Notes: generated by a model not told the origin, from the letters alone. Positions 8,139 to 17,781 are shown, counted from the first letter of the stretch. The stretch is DNA of 64,000 nt from Methylaequor sp045563055 (GCA_045563055.1 JBJKUR010000007.1:62001-126000); one strand, 5' to 3'. Program-made: numbers and translations.

Positions 8139-8969
8139 ATGAAATATAAAATTCTTACATTATCACTTCTATATTTGTTTACTTTCTTAAAAACAACCAC
8201 AGTTTATTCAGAAGAAAATCTCCCTGAACCAGTTACTTGGAAAAATGAAGTGAAACAGTTGCTTTATGACGACACTGTCAGGTTTATGGATGGCATCAAT
8301 CTTATGAACCTTGAGACACCATACCGGGCTCAAGATGCAGCAGTTGTTCCAATAACAATTAACTTCAACAAAAATCAAACGCCAGAAGATTTTGTGAAAT
8401 CCTTAACGATTATAGTTGACGAAAACCCCTCTCCCATCGTTGGAAAGTTTGAATTTTCACCTAAGGTTGGAAATGCATCGTTTTCAACAAGAATAAGAGT
8501 GGATAAATACACCTACGTAAGAGTCATAGCTGAAAAAAATAATGGTGATAAATATATGGTTTCCAACTTTGTAAAGGCAGCAGGCGGTTGTTCCGCTCCT
8601 AGCCTTGCAGACATGGATGCAGTAATGGCTCGACTTGGAAAGATGAAAATGAAATTCATTCAAACGACTGAGTTATCAAATATGGTAAATAAAGCAAAGT
8701 TTCTAATCAGCCATCCGAATTATTCTGGCTTGCAATTCAATCAATTAACAAGATCTGAAATACCAGCACATTTTGTTAACTATGTAAGAATTGAACAAGA
8801 TGGTAATATGATTGTGGAAGCTTCACCAGATATTTCTTTATCAGAAAATCCTTCATTTACTTTTAATTATTTGAATAGTGGCGGGCCTATCAAAGTTTTT
8901 GTTGAAGATAGTGAAGGCCAAAAATTTAAAGGTGAGTTTTCATCAAGCCAAATTGTTTCGCAAAATTAA
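8139..8969 (+). CDS. Quinoprotein dehydrogenase-associated SoxYZ-like carrier protein
   Basis: 276 residues with a signal peptide (cleavage near VYSEE). It fuses a SoxY-like domain (about 30-155), ending in GGCSAPS with Cys151 in the place of the SoxY carrier cysteine, to a SoxZ-like domain (about 165-275). This fused form is known next to PQQ dehydrogenase genes; its partner is unknown. It is transcribed away from xoxF out of the shared regulatory region. ATG 8139 is preferred over a GTG 15 bases earlier. Function in methanol oxidation is inferred from neighbourhood. Confidence 0.88.
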   Translation: MKYKILTLSLLYLFTFLKTTTVYSEENLPEPVTWKNEVKQLLYDDTVRFMDGINLMNLETPYRAQDAAVVPITINFNKNQTPEDFVKSLTIIVDENPSPIVGKFEFSPKVGNASFSTRIRVDKYTYVRVIAEKNNGDKYMVSNFVKAAGGCSAPSLADMDAVMARLGKMKMKFIQTTELSNMVNKAKFLISHPNYSGLQFNQLTRSEIPAHFVNYVRIEQDGNMIVEASPDISLSENPSFTFNYLNSGGPIKVFVEDSEGQKFKGEFSSSQIVSQN

Positions 8970-9310
8970 AAACACTCAAGTTCTGATGCCGCTTGAGCTC
9001 TAAATAATTTTTGCATTCTATCTTTAGATAATCCAACACTTTTAAATGCTTCTTCTCTAGGGCTTGCCCCTTCCCATAACCTAGCAATTGCCTCTGCTTG
9101 GGCATATTCTTCATAATTCATACGCTTAGCTATTTCATCAATTGCACAAGAACATTTTGCCATAAAATCTCTGTTTGAAGCATTGGAGCTCATACATGCG
9201 AAAACAAATTCGGACCTTGCTAAAGTTGGAAAGTCATTAGAGTTTGAATGTTCAGCAAAAAGTAATGTTAGTATGCAAGATACCATACTAAATTTTCTAA
9301 AACTTATCAT
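8966..9310 (-). CDS. Small secreted cysteine-containing protein of unknown function
   Basis: 114 residues with a hydrophobic N-terminus that looks like a signal peptide (to about NSND). The mature part has four cysteines (39, 53, 55, 113): FACMSSNASNRDFMAKCSC and the C-terminal ELECF, suggesting two disulfides. The start overlaps the upstream gene's stop (ATGA at 9307-9310), so the two are coupled. I do not recognise the family. Its position between the xox and H4MPT genes suggests a periplasmic role in methanol oxidation. Its last bases overlap the end of the convergent SoxYZ-like gene. Confidence 0.7.
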   Translation of the reverse strand: MISFRKFSMVSCILTLLFAEHSNSNDFPTLARSEFVFACMSSNASNRDFMAKCSCAIDEIAKRMNYEEYAQAEAIARLWEGASPREEAFKSVGLSKDRMQKLFRAQAASELECF

Positions 9311-10137
9311 GATTTATTTTCCTTTCTTTGTTTATATTCTTTCCTAAGTTCTTTATTAGAACGGATACCCTGATATTGAAGAACCTCTTTAACCATATCA
9401 TTTGGATCTTCCAAATCTTTAATGAATGTTTCAATCTTATAAATATAACCGGGTATACTGTCAGACATTGTAATTCTAAATTTTTTTGTTTTGTATCTTG
9501 AAACTCTATTTTTTAGCTCAGTTTCTGTAAATGGCTGAAAAGAAATCTCTTTTCCTTTAATGGTTTCATTGTTGAAGTCTATCTCAATTTCTTTAACATC
9601 AGTCGCTGCAATGGTATGTCTTATTCTACTTCTAAAGAAAAGGGCATTTCCTCCAGTAAGCCTTTGCATATCCCTGGAATCACGTTCAAAGAATAACATG
9701 AATACTGGGTTTCCTTTTGCACCAATTTGTGGTGGAAACCTTACTTTATTTCTTCCTTTCAGATATCTAAACGTTATATGTTTGGTGTTGTCTTCTGCAA
9801 CTTTAACTATGTTTAAAACAACATTTCCAATAAAATTGTCTTCTCGAGTGGATTCTTTTTCGAAACTGTAATAAATTCTGGACGGTTCTGTGATTTTGCT
9901 AAGATGCTCGTCTATAAATAAAGCAATGTTAGCACTAGACATTTCCTTAATTAATTCTAGTTTAAATTCCTCTGTGCCCCATTTAGATCTTTTTTCCTCT
10001 GCATTCTCCGCATCTGAGAAATCTTCTGCAACACTGTTCGAGGACTGTGAATAACTTTTATTGAATGCGAAAGTTATAGCTAAAAGAGTTGAAATTAATG
10101 CCAGATTAATTAATAAGGTTTTTTTAATATTATTCAT
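9307..10137 (-). CDS. Secreted protein of unknown function
   Basis: 276 residues; a signal peptide or membrane anchor at 6-30, then a charged linker and a domain rich in alternating strands (about 90-260) containing ITFRYLKGRNKVRFPPQIG and SRYKTKKFRITMSDSIPGYIY. No catalytic motif is evident; the strand-rich pattern could be a lipoprotein-carrier-like fold, but that is a guess. It is the first gene of a two-gene unit with the small cysteine protein and diverges from the H4MPT genes with only about 40 bases between starts. Confidence 0.7.
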   Translation of the reverse strand: MNNIKKTLLINLALISTLLAITFAFNKSYSQSSNSVAEDFSDAENAEEKRSKWGTEEFKLELIKEMSSANIALFIDEHLSKITEPSRIYYSFEKESTREDNFIGNVVLNIVKVAEDNTKHITFRYLKGRNKVRFPPQIGAKGNPVFMLFFERDSRDMQRLTGGNALFFRSRIRHTIAATDVKEIEIDFNNETIKGKEISFQPFTETELKNRVSRYKTKKFRITMSDSIPGYIYKIETFIKDLEDPNDMVKEVLQYQGIRSNKELRKEYKQRKENKS

Positions 10138-10177
10138 TGCGCTATATTTATGGTTTATTATTATAAAGTTTTCAACT

Positions 10178-10681
10178 ATGTTTTTAAATATGTCAAAAAA
10201 TTATAAAAATATTTCTGTTATTTCAACCGGTTCCTGGGTTCCAAATGAGGTTGATCAGTTCAAAAATTTAAAAGGAACATATCAAGTTCAAATCAATGAA
10301 TTGGTTTTAAATGCTTCAATTGGCATTCATGAACATGAAAGAAAGAAAAAACAAAGGATATCAATTTCACTATCAATTAAAGCTATTGACAACCTCAGTG
10401 AAGTAAACGAATCCATAAACAATGTGGTTTCTTATGAGGATATTATTAGAAAGCTAAAAAAATTGATAGGTACAGGACACATTGATTTAATAGAAACTTT
10501 AAGTGAAAAAATTTTTGATTTATGTTTTGATGACCCCAGGGTCCTCTCAGTGTGGATGAAACTTGAAAAACTTGATGTCTTCAGAGAAGCAAAGAGTGTA
10601 GGAATTGAGATTTTGAGAAATAAAACTAATTATCAGAAAAAAAAGAAAAGCGAATCTAACATAACTAAAATTAAAAAATAG
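10178..10681 (+). CDS. FolB-like dihydroneopterin aldolase family protein
   Basis: About 167 residues. After an N-terminal extension of some 35 residues the FolB core is clear: VQINELVLNASIGIHEHERKK, then NNVVSYEDI and the helix HIDLIETLSEKIFDLCF, then VWMKLEKLDVF. FolB-family enzymes handle 7,8-dihydroneopterin; members in H4MPT clusters probably supply the pterin part. A long frame opens at 10061, but that region overlaps the divergent gene; ATG 10178 (or 10190) is the sensible start. It heads the plus-strand cofactor operon. Confidence 0.82.
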   Translation: MFLNMSKNYKNISVISTGSWVPNEVDQFKNLKGTYQVQINELVLNASIGIHEHERKKKQRISISLSIKAIDNLSEVNESINNVVSYEDIIRKLKKLIGTGHIDLIETLSEKIFDLCFDDPRVLSVWMKLEKLDVFREAKSVGIEILRNKTNYQKKKKSESNITKIKK

Positions 10682-10694
10682 CAACATTTAAAAA

Positions 10695-11307
10695 ATGTGG
10701 ATTTTTAAAATTGGTGGGAGTTGGATAAGTAACCCGAATTTAATAAAACTATTGCGACTTCTTAAAGACCTAAAATCTGAAGAGGATTTAATCCTAGTTT
10801 TCGGCGGAGGGATATTTGCTGATTCTGTAAGGAAAGTTTATGCAAATATTAATATGACAGAAAAAACTGGTAACTTTCTTGCTCTAAAGTCAACAGAGAT
10901 ATTTTCTCATTTAGTAAATCAAATGTTTAGCCATACTTGTCTTATCTCAGACCCAAATGACTTGAGTGTAAAGACAGAAAAGTTAAAAATATGGATGCCA
11001 TCAAAAACTCTTAAAAATGAAGCAACATTTATTAAGAATTGGGACTCTACTTCAGATTCTGTAGCTGCTTGGTTACATAACAGGATTTGTTCTAAAGGGT
11101 TGATTTTTATTAAATCTTTAACTTTAAAAAAAAAAATCCTATAAATTAAGTTATCTCAAAGGAAAGAACGTGTTGGACAAAAATATTGATAAATATTTAT
11201 TAAGAAATGAAAATATAAAAATTATTGGTCCAAATGTGATTAGTTTGTTAGAGAAATATAAAGATTTTTATCAATTTTCCAAACAACTAAATGAGGTTAG
11301 GCTTTGA
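10695..11307 (+). CDS. mfnE: MfnE-like amino acid kinase family protein (one 1-base insertion)
   Basis: Amino-acid-kinase fold protein with MWIFKIGGSW at the N-terminus and LVFGGGIFADSVR. In methanofuran synthesis MfnE phosphorylates (5-aminomethylfuran-3-yl)methyl phosphate; related kinases occur in bacterial H4MPT/methylofuran clusters. An 11-A run at 11126-11136 breaks the frame after SLTLKKK; removing one A extends it through LDKNIDKYLLRNENIKIIG to TGA 11305-11307, giving about 203 residues, a normal length. The last bases overlap the next gene's start. Confidence 0.8.
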
Positions 11308-11844
11308 TCCCTCAACAAAAAAAAAAATGGGCTTGGGTTCTAACAGGTTTCCGGACATTTCTTTACTGAAACAATTGATTTAATTAATATTTTAGAGAAC
11401 GTTGATTTATATATTTCAAAAGCAGCCGAGGAAGTTTTAGTAATGTATAAAAAAAAGGGGATGATTTCTAATAAAATTAAAATTTATAGAGATAATTCAG
11501 CAAGTTCTGCATCGGTAGGAAAGTTTTATCAAGGCAAATATCACTCTTGTGTAATGGCTCCAACCTCCAGTAATACAGTAGCAAAATGTGTTTGCGGAAT
11601 ATCGGATACCATTGCAACTAATATTTTTGCCCAATCCGGGAAATGTAAAGTTCCATGTATTTTCTTCCCATGCGATACAGCACCCGAGCTCAAAACAATG
11701 GCACCAAGCGGTATTGTTGATGTATTTCCTAGAAAGATTGACTTGGAAAATGTAGAAAAATTAAAAAAATTTGAATTTACAGAAGTTGTAATTAGCTTCG
11801 AGGAGCTTAAAAAAACAATTCTTAATAGAAAAAAAAATGTCTGA
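11304..11844 (+). CDS. Archaeal-type flavoprotein, dihydromethanopterin-reductase-like (one 1-base insertion)
   Basis: A flavoprotein-superfamily protein: KWAWVLTGSGHFFTETIDL at the N-terminus and APTSSNTVAKCVCGISDT, the FMN-binding signature, in the middle. Related proteins reduce dihydromethanopterin to H4MPT (DmrB type). The frame is interrupted in the T run at 11348-11350; after removing one T it reads from TTG 11304 to TGA 11844, about 179 residues. TTG is assigned because it overlaps the preceding stop and no ATG is available in frame; the 11-A run just inside makes the first residues uncertain. Confidence 0.8.
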
Positions 11845-13214
11845 AAAAATATTATTTTTAACTGGAAAACTTGCAGAAAGACAGTTGAGAAGAATACTAA
11901 ATTCAATGAAACCAGAGTTTAGGTATAAAATTAATCAAATAGGAGTAAATGTGGCAGCACTAATGTCTGAAAATATTATTATGAGAAGGTTAGATAAGAA
12001 TCAAGATGCAGACAGAATTATAGTGCCAGGCAAATTTAGAGGAAGTTTAAAAAAACTGAGCAGATATTTTAATAAGCCGGTTGAGAGGGGGCCTGATGAC
12101 ATATCTCATTTGCCAGATTACTTTGGGTTAAAAAAACCTGACGAAACTTTAGAAAAATATGAGTGTGACATATTTGCAGAAATCGTAGATGCAGCTGATA
12201 TAAGCCTAAAACAAATTCTCTCTATAGCAAAGAAATATGTAAGTCAGGGCGCAAACGTAATTGATTTAGGTTGTATGCCAGATACGAAGTTTGAGCATTT
12301 AGAGGAAACGGTTCGAGCACTCAAGTCTCAGGGATTCAAAGTTTCGGTGGATTCAGCTAATCCTGATGAGCTCATAAGAGGGTCTAAATCTGGTGCTGAT
12401 TATATATTGAGTGTAAACGAACAAAATTTAGATATTTTAAATGAAGTAAAAAGTGTGCCCATATTAATTCCATCTAAGCATGGAGATCTTCAATCCTTAA
12501 GAAGGTTAATAAATAAAGTTAAAGGTATGGGAAGAGATTATTTCGCTGATCCGATTCTTGATCCTATCCACTATGGTTTCGCAAACTCTGTGGACAGGTA
12601 TGTGAAGCTTAGAAGTGAATTTCCAGATATTAAAATTTTTATGGGCACTGGAAATTTAACCGAACTTACGGATAGTGATTCTGCAGGAGTTAATGCCACA
12701 CTAATGGGTTTGGCATCAGAGCTATCTATTAATGCGGTTCTAGTTGTTCAAGTAAGCGAACATTGTAAAAACTCAATAAAGGAAACAGATGCTGCTAGAA
12801 AAATCATGTTTTTTTCAAAACAAAATAAAAGATTACCATTTAGGATTGATAATAGTCTAATGAGTATGTCAGAAAGAAAACCATCTAGAAAAACTAGAAA
12901 AGAAATTACAGAAATTAAAGACTTAATTAAAGACAAAAATTTTAGAATATATTTAGGACAAAATGGAATAAATATTTTTAATTCTGACATACATATAATT
13001 GATAAAGACCCATTTAACTTCTATGATAAGCTTAATGTAGGTGATAATGCCAGTCACGCCTTTTATCTGGGGGTGGAAACTAGCAAGAGCACAGATAGCA
13101 TTTGATTTAGGAAAAAACTATGATCAAGACAATGAATTAGAGTGGGGCATTGCGAAAAAAACAAACAAAAATTTGAATAAGAAACCTAAACTTAAATCCA
13201 CGCAAAAAAAATGA
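11837..13214 (+). CDS. Dihydropteroate synthase-like protein of H4MPT synthesis (one 1-base insertion)
   Basis: About 458 residues. The C-terminal two thirds is a TIM-barrel dihydropteroate-synthase-like domain with DIFAEIVDAADISLKQI, ANVIDLGCMPDT, KVSVDSANPDE and FMGTGNLTELTDSDSAG; the N-terminal part is family specific. This group occurs in archaea and H4MPT-using bacteria and is thought to join the pterin to the aminobenzene-ribose unit. A five-G run at 13069-13073 shifts the frame; removing one G restores HAFYLGWKLARAQIAFDLG and a lysine-rich tail ending at TGA 13212-13214. The stop overlaps the DUF447 start. Confidence 0.85.
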
Positions 13215-13765
13215 TTTTTGAAACAATTATTTCAACTATAAATAAACAAGGCAAGGTAAACTTTGCCCCTTTTGGTATTAAAAGGTATAAGGACCATTTG
13301 TATATTTCACCCTACATACCCTCTACCACTCTCTCAAATTTAAATTTAACAAAACAAGCTGTTATAAATTATGTCAATGACGCCTCTTTTTTTGTAAAAT
13401 GTATAGTTGGGAAAAAAAAATTTGAAAAAAAAAAAAGTTTTAATGTTAATGGTTATTATCTTTCAAAGGCACTTGCTCATGACGAGGTCGTGGTTGAATC
13501 TATAAAAGATCATAACATCAGACCAACATTTAAATGTAAAGTCGTTGATAGATATTCACATGAAAGATTTGAAGGTTTTAACCGTGCTAATGGTGCATTA
13601 ATTGAAGCATGTATTCTTGCATCAAGAGTAAAAATTTTAAAAAAGAGTAAAATTATAAAAGATTTAAGTAACTTGACCTATGCAATAGAGAAAACTGCTG
13701 GTGTTAAAGAAAAAAAAAATTGGAAATTAATTAAAAGTTATATTCTACATGAATCATCAAAATGA
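13211..13765 (+). CDS. DUF447 family protein of the H4MPT cluster
   Basis: 184 residues. MIFETIISTINKQGKVNFAPFG is the flavin-reductase-like (split-barrel) start of DUF447, and ESIKDHNIRPTFKCKVVD followed by GFNRANGALIEACILASR is its conserved second half. The family occurs only with methanopterin or methylofuran genes and its biochemical role is not established. ATG 13211 overlaps the previous stop (ATGA) and its own stop overlaps the mfnB start, so it lies inside a fully coupled operon. Confidence 0.82.
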   Translation: MIFETIISTINKQGKVNFAPFGIKRYKDHLYISPYIPSTTLSNLNLTKQAVINYVNDASFFVKCIVGKKKFEKKKSFNVNGYYLSKALAHDEVVVESIKDHNIRPTFKCKVVDRYSHERFEGFNRANGALIEACILASRVKILKKSKIIKDLSNLTYAIEKTAGVKEKKNWKLIKSYILHESSK

Positions 13766-14505
13766 AAAAATAAAACTCTTTTAAAACTAAATTCTTAATT
13801 AGTGTTAAAAACTTTCAAGAGATTTCAGAGGAAATAACTCAAAATGTTGATATTCTTGATTTAAAAGATCCTTCCAGAGGTTCGATTGGCGCCTGGCAAA
13901 TTAGTGATATTAGAAAAACGAAATTATTCCTAAAATCAAAAATTAATATCTCTGCAACATTAGGAGATATATTTGATAATTATGAGTTTAAAGAAATGGC
14001 TCAAAAATTTGATGCTTTAAATTTAAATTTCGTAAAGTTTGGATTGCTCTCAACCTCCAAAAATAAATTATTTGAGAAGTTAGAAATCATTCAGTCAATA
14101 AAACCTAAAACGAATTTTGTATGTGTGGTTTTTGCTGATCAGTCTACATCATTAGATCGTGTGATGAATGAATTGGAATTATTCAAATACTATGGAGTCA
14201 ATACAATCTTAATAGATACATTTAGAAAAAATAAAGGAGACCTTATGCAGATTTGTAAAATTGCTTTCCTAAAAGAGCTGATCAGGAAATGCAAAGAAAT
14301 AGATATTAATGTTGGTTTGGCAGGTGGTGTTAAAGAATACCAAATAAAAAGATTGATAAGACTTCAACCATCAATTATTGGTTTTAGATCTGCTGTTTGC
14401 ACCCAACATTGTAGGGACAATAAAATTGACGACTCCAAAATAAAAAGGTTGTCAGTTTATTTTAAATCTCCAATTAAAAGTGCAATTGAGACAGCAGGAG
14501 CGTGA
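13762..14505 (+). CDS. mfnB: MfnB, (5-formylfuran-3-yl)methyl phosphate synthase (two compensating indels near the start)
   Basis: 247 residues, TIM-barrel aldolase-like enzyme that builds the furan ring of methanofuran/methylofuran. NVDILDLKDPSRGSIGAW, ISATLGDIF, FVKFGLL, VVFADQ and VGLAGGVK match the family, including the conserved lysines. ATG 13762 overlaps the DUF447 stop, but an in-frame TAA follows at 13771. One A missing from the run at 13765-13770 plus one extra T in 13779-13782 explains this and gives MKKIKLFKTKFLISVKN. The 3' end overlaps convergent mfnF by 49 bases. Confidence 0.85.
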
Positions 14506-15482
14506 GATGAAGCTTCTTTATTAAGCTTAGATGGAATTAGAAACTTCTCAAATTTAATTGTTTTGACTCCTCTTTTTTTTAAAAATTTATTTACTACTTC
14601 CTGCCCAACTCCAGAGAGAATAATTGGAAAGTCTTGAGCAGAGAATTTCTTTTGGATTTTCAAAAGATTAGCAAATACTTTGTTTATTTGGATAGAAGAA
14701 AGCTCAATACATATTTTCTTTATCAAAGATCTTTTACTTTTTTCATAATCAAAGCCAAAACTTCGTGAGATTCTTCTTGAGCTATTAAAATAACTTCTGT
14801 TTAGTCCATCAGCTGTTTTGTCTATATCTATGCTTGTATTTAGCTGTCCAATAACCTTGTTAACATCTGCGGAATCTGAAAAAAATTCAGGAATAATATT
14901 TAATAATCTTCCTTGAATTCTTATCTGCTGGCTTATTCCAAAGATTGGTGTCCTAGTAAAACCTGTGTAGAGTAATTCGTTGTTATTAAGTCGAGAGAAA
15001 TCATCGTAATTTTTATTTAAGATTCGTCCTTTTTTTATTATTATAAAGTCAGTTGTTGTGGTTCCAAAGTCAATTACAATTGCATTTTTGATTCTTTTTT
15101 TTAAGAATCTACCAATGCTATGCCAATTCATAGATATTATATTGGAGTAAGAGTCTTTCTTTAAAAATGAACTTTTAGATTTAGAATAGAAAAAACAATC
15201 AAAAATTAAATTCTCGCAAGATTTAAATATCTGCTTCGCTCCAAATTCTCTATTTTTAAAGCAATCACAAAGTTCCGCAGACATCGTTATGCCACATTTA
15301 ATTTTTTTTTTTGTTTTTATTCTATTTAATTTTAATAGTTTTTTATCCAAATAGCTTTGGTTATTCCAAATTTTACAACTTGAATAATCTACATAAACAA
15401 TTTGTTTGTTTTCGTTTACTCCAATTATCTTTAGGTTGGCGCCACCAATATCAATACCTAAATATGAAATATCATGGTTCAT
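14457..15482 (-). CDS. mfnF: MfnF-like hydantoinase/oxoprolinase-family enzyme of methylofuran synthesis
   Basis: 341 residues with an ASKHA ATPase-type fold: YLGIDIGGANLKIIG at the start and AIVIDFGTTTTDFIII in the middle. MfnF couples the furan phosphate unit to the tyramine- or tyrosine-derived unit. The start overlaps the preceding ATP-grasp gene's stop as TAATG, so the two are translated together. The last 16 codons are antisense to the end of mfnB. Confidence 0.85.
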   Translation of the reverse strand: MNHDISYLGIDIGGANLKIIGVNENKQIVYVDYSSCKIWNNQSYLDKKLLKLNRIKTKKKIKCGITMSAELCDCFKNREFGAKQIFKSCENLIFDCFFYSKSKSSFLKKDSYSNIISMNWHSIGRFLKKRIKNAIVIDFGTTTTDFIIIKKGRILNKNYDDFSRLNNNELLYTGFTRTPIFGISQQIRIQGRLLNIIPEFFSDSADVNKVIGQLNTSIDIDKTADGLNRSYFNSSRRISRSFGFDYEKSKRSLIKKICIELSSIQINKVFANLLKIQKKFSAQDFPIILSGVGQEVVNKFLKKRGVKTIKFEKFLIPSKLNKEASSHAPAVSIALLIGDLK

Positions 15483-16434
15483 TAAAATATATACTTAACC
15501 TTTTTGAGTAGTTTGGGCACTAAGTTGCTAAACTCCCCTTCCAGATAGAAATTAGTAATTTCATCTATAGTTTCTTGATTGTAAGAGTTTTTAAGTCCAC
15601 AATATGCGCTTGTGAACCTTGGGTTAATTTCTAAGATTAACCATTTTTTATTTTCTCTGACAATATCAACTCCAATGACTCCAAAAAGACCTTTAAAATC
15701 TCGCACATATTTTTTTTGCTAGCGTTTCAATCTCCTCTCGATATTCTTCTAATCCACCCATGATACAACCAATTTGACTTATTTGATGCCGATTTATTTT
15801 TACGATTTGCTCATTACAGCAAATTACTTTGCACTTTCCTTTATTGCAAAGCATTAAGAAACTTCCTTTGATACCTTCATAAAATTTCTGTAAAATAAAC
15901 TTTTTTTTTCTTTTTTAAATTATTTGTGAAAACTACATTGCAAGAACCCGCTCCATATTCAGGTTTTGTTAAAACTAAATTATTTGAATCAAGGCTATTT
16001 TCATGAAACTCCACTACAGGCAACTTAAATTTATTTAACTCATCAAGAGTTTTGATTTTAGAAGAAAAAATTTCCATACATTTCAAATCTGAGCTAAAAA
16101 TATTTAAATACTTTCCAAACTTTAAATGAATATCAAATGATTTTTTTTCACTCTCCGGAGCAATAAAAATAACTTTAGAATTTTTTTTTACTTTTCTTAG
16201 TATATCTGTCATATTAATTTTATCATTAGTAAATAAATATTCAATTTTTTCTGATTTGATAGTTCTAAGACTTTTGTTTCTTATAACTCTTAATTTTGAT
16301 AGTTTCTTTGCCCCAGCAAAATTTAAAGTTATAGAATCACAAATATTAAGCGCTTCAGAAATTAAATTTTTTTCAAATTGCACTTTCAAATTAGATTTTG
16401 ATGTAAAATACTCAACTAAAATAAAATTTTCCAT
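15482..16434 (-). CDS. ATP-grasp ligase, MfnD-like (two 1-base insertions)
   Basis: About 316 residues once one base is removed from the A9 run (complement of 15901-15909) and one from the A8 run (complement of 15711-15718). The repaired middle section reads FYEGIKGSFLMLCNKGKCKV and IGCIMGGLEEYREEIE, joining NLVLTKPEYGAGSCNVVF to GVIGVDIVRENKKWLILEINPR. LTKPEYGAGS and LEINPRFTSAYCGL are the ATP and metal binding elements. In archaea MfnD ligates glutamate to tyramine; in bacteria methylofuran carries tyrosine and a polyglutamate tail, so the exact acceptor is uncertain. Upstream of and coupled to mfnF. Confidence 0.8.
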
Positions 16435-16445
16435 ATAATTGAATT

Positions 16446-17132
16446 ATGAACTTAATATTAGCAATCGATCTTTTGAATGGCAAAGTAGTAAAAGCTTTTG
16501 CAGGGTTAAGGTTTAACTATAGCCCATTAGTCTTTAAAAATAAAGATCTCTCAAATCCATTCGAACTAATCTTTCAAGTTAAACAAAAGATTAATCTTAG
16601 AAAAGTATACATAGCTGATTTAAATTCAATAATGAAAATAGGTTCAAATAGCGAATTGATTGATAGGATTCTGGAACGATTCCCAGAAATGAGTTTCCTT
16701 TTAGATTGTGGATTTGACTATCCAAAGAATGTGTATGATTTCCATATTAACAAGAGAAAGAAAAAATTAGAAAACTACAGGGTTGTTTTAGGAACAGAAA
16801 CTCTAAGAAATTTTAGAATTAAAACATACAATTCATTTATGATTTTTGATATTTCTTTAGATTTCAATGGAAATGAAAAATCATGGATAAACAAATTAAA
16901 AAGTGAAAAGTTGAATTTTGGTTTAATATTGATGTTTTTGAATAAAGTGGGAGGTAGGGGAATAGACTTTGGTTTGATAAAAACCTTAGTAAAATTATTT
17001 CCCAAAAGAGATATAACCGTGGCTGGTGGTTTGAGTAGTTTAGGTCAAACTAATAAATTATCCAGGATGGGTGTGAGCAATGTTATATCATCCACTATGA
17101 TACTTAATATGGTGACTAGGGACAAGATTTAA
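16446..17132 (+). CDS. HisA/HisF-like TIM-barrel protein of the H4MPT cluster
   Basis: 228 residues resembling HisA: MNLILAIDLLNGKVVKAF, VYIADLNSIM, FLLDCGFD, DITVAGGLSSL. It lacks a histidine operon context, and paralogues of this type recur in bacterial H4MPT/methylofuran gene clusters, where their substrate is unknown. Its ATG is only 11 bases from the ATG of the divergent ATP-grasp gene. A stem-loop overlaps its stop codon. Confidence 0.78.
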   Translation: MNLILAIDLLNGKVVKAFAGLRFNYSPLVFKNKDLSNPFELIFQVKQKINLRKVYIADLNSIMKIGSNSELIDRILERFPEMSFLLDCGFDYPKNVYDFHINKRKKKLENYRVVLGTETLRNFRIKTYNSFMIFDISLDFNGNEKSWINKLKSEKLNFGLILMFLNKVGGRGIDFGLIKTLVKLFPKRDITVAGGLSSLGQTNKLSRMGVSNVISSTMILNMVTRDKI

Positions 17133-17141
17133 GTCCCTAGT
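17115..17141 (+). terminator. Stem-loop at the end of the HisA-like gene
   Basis: ACTAGGGAC and GTCCCTAGT form a perfect 9-bp stem with a 9-base loop; the gene's TAA at 17130-17132 lies in the loop. Only a weak T-rich stretch follows, so termination efficiency is uncertain. Confidence 0.6.
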
Positions 17142-17176
17142 GCTTATTTACTTGTAAAAAATGAGAACAACCTTGA

Positions 17177-17212
17177 AAGCCATCCACCATCATTAGCATT
17201 TTTCGATGGCTT
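17177..17212 (-). terminator. Stem-loop after fae
   Basis: AAGCCATC and GATGGCTT form an 8-bp stem with a 20-base loop, 16 bases past the fae stop on the minus strand, with a T6 tract a short distance further on. A likely fae terminator. Confidence 0.55.
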
Positions 17213-17227
17213 CATGTCGGATGAATT

Positions 17228-17737
17228 TCATTTAGCTGCGAAAGGGTGCTCTGCACTATCTTTCTCAGCAACAACATCTTTTGCTTTTGGTTCGCCAGAT
17301 ACTGCTCTTTCAATAGATTCTTTCGTAGCTTGATAGTTATACTCTTGAATTTTCTTATCATCTTCTGCTAACCAATGAATGAATACACCTACAGATATAA
17401 ACAAGTCGTCAGCTTCATCAGCGGGTATAGTCCCCTCTGCAACACAATCCATTACTGCTTTAGCAACACCATGTTGAGCTGGTCCAAACATTTGAACTGC
17501 TTGTTTTGCACCTTTTATTGTTACTTTATTAAACATACAGGTGGCTGGTTTTGTCATAAGATTAGGCGCTACAACAGCAAGTAGTGCTGTAAAACCATCC
17601 TTATTATTAGTCAGGCTATTTGCAAATGCTGTTTCAGCGGGAGTACCCCTTGGACCAATGATTAAGTCGATGTGAGCTACTTCGTTGCCATCACCAACAA
17701 GTGACTCACCAACAAGCATCTTTGTAATTTTTGCCAT
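17228..17737 (-). CDS. fae: Fae, formaldehyde-activating enzyme
   Basis: 169 residues, almost identical in pattern to the methylotroph family: GDGNEVAHIDLIIGPRG with catalytic His22, SLLAVVAPNL-like LLAVVAPNLMTKP, QMFGPAQHGVAKAV and GVFIHWLAEDD. Fae condenses formaldehyde with H4MPT to methylene-H4MPT in the cytoplasm. GGAGGAAAT stands just before the start. The gene has its own upstream gap and downstream hairpin, fitting separate high-level expression. It links XoxF output to the H4MPT pathway. Confidence 0.97.
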   Translation of the reverse strand: MAKITKMLVGESLVGDGNEVAHIDLIIGPRGTPAETAFANSLTNNKDGFTALLAVVAPNLMTKPATCMFNKVTIKGAKQAVQMFGPAQHGVAKAVMDCVAEGTIPADEADDLFISVGVFIHWLAEDDKKIQEYNYQATKESIERAVSGEPKAKDVVAEKDSAEHPFAAK

Positions 17738-17781
17738 ATTTCCTCCATTTAGAGATTATTATAAGTCCCAATATAAATATA

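Noticed and set aside
10061..10177. Longer N-terminus for the FolB-like protein
   Set aside because: That stretch encodes the signal peptide of the opposite-strand gene; a membrane helix on FolB would be odd.
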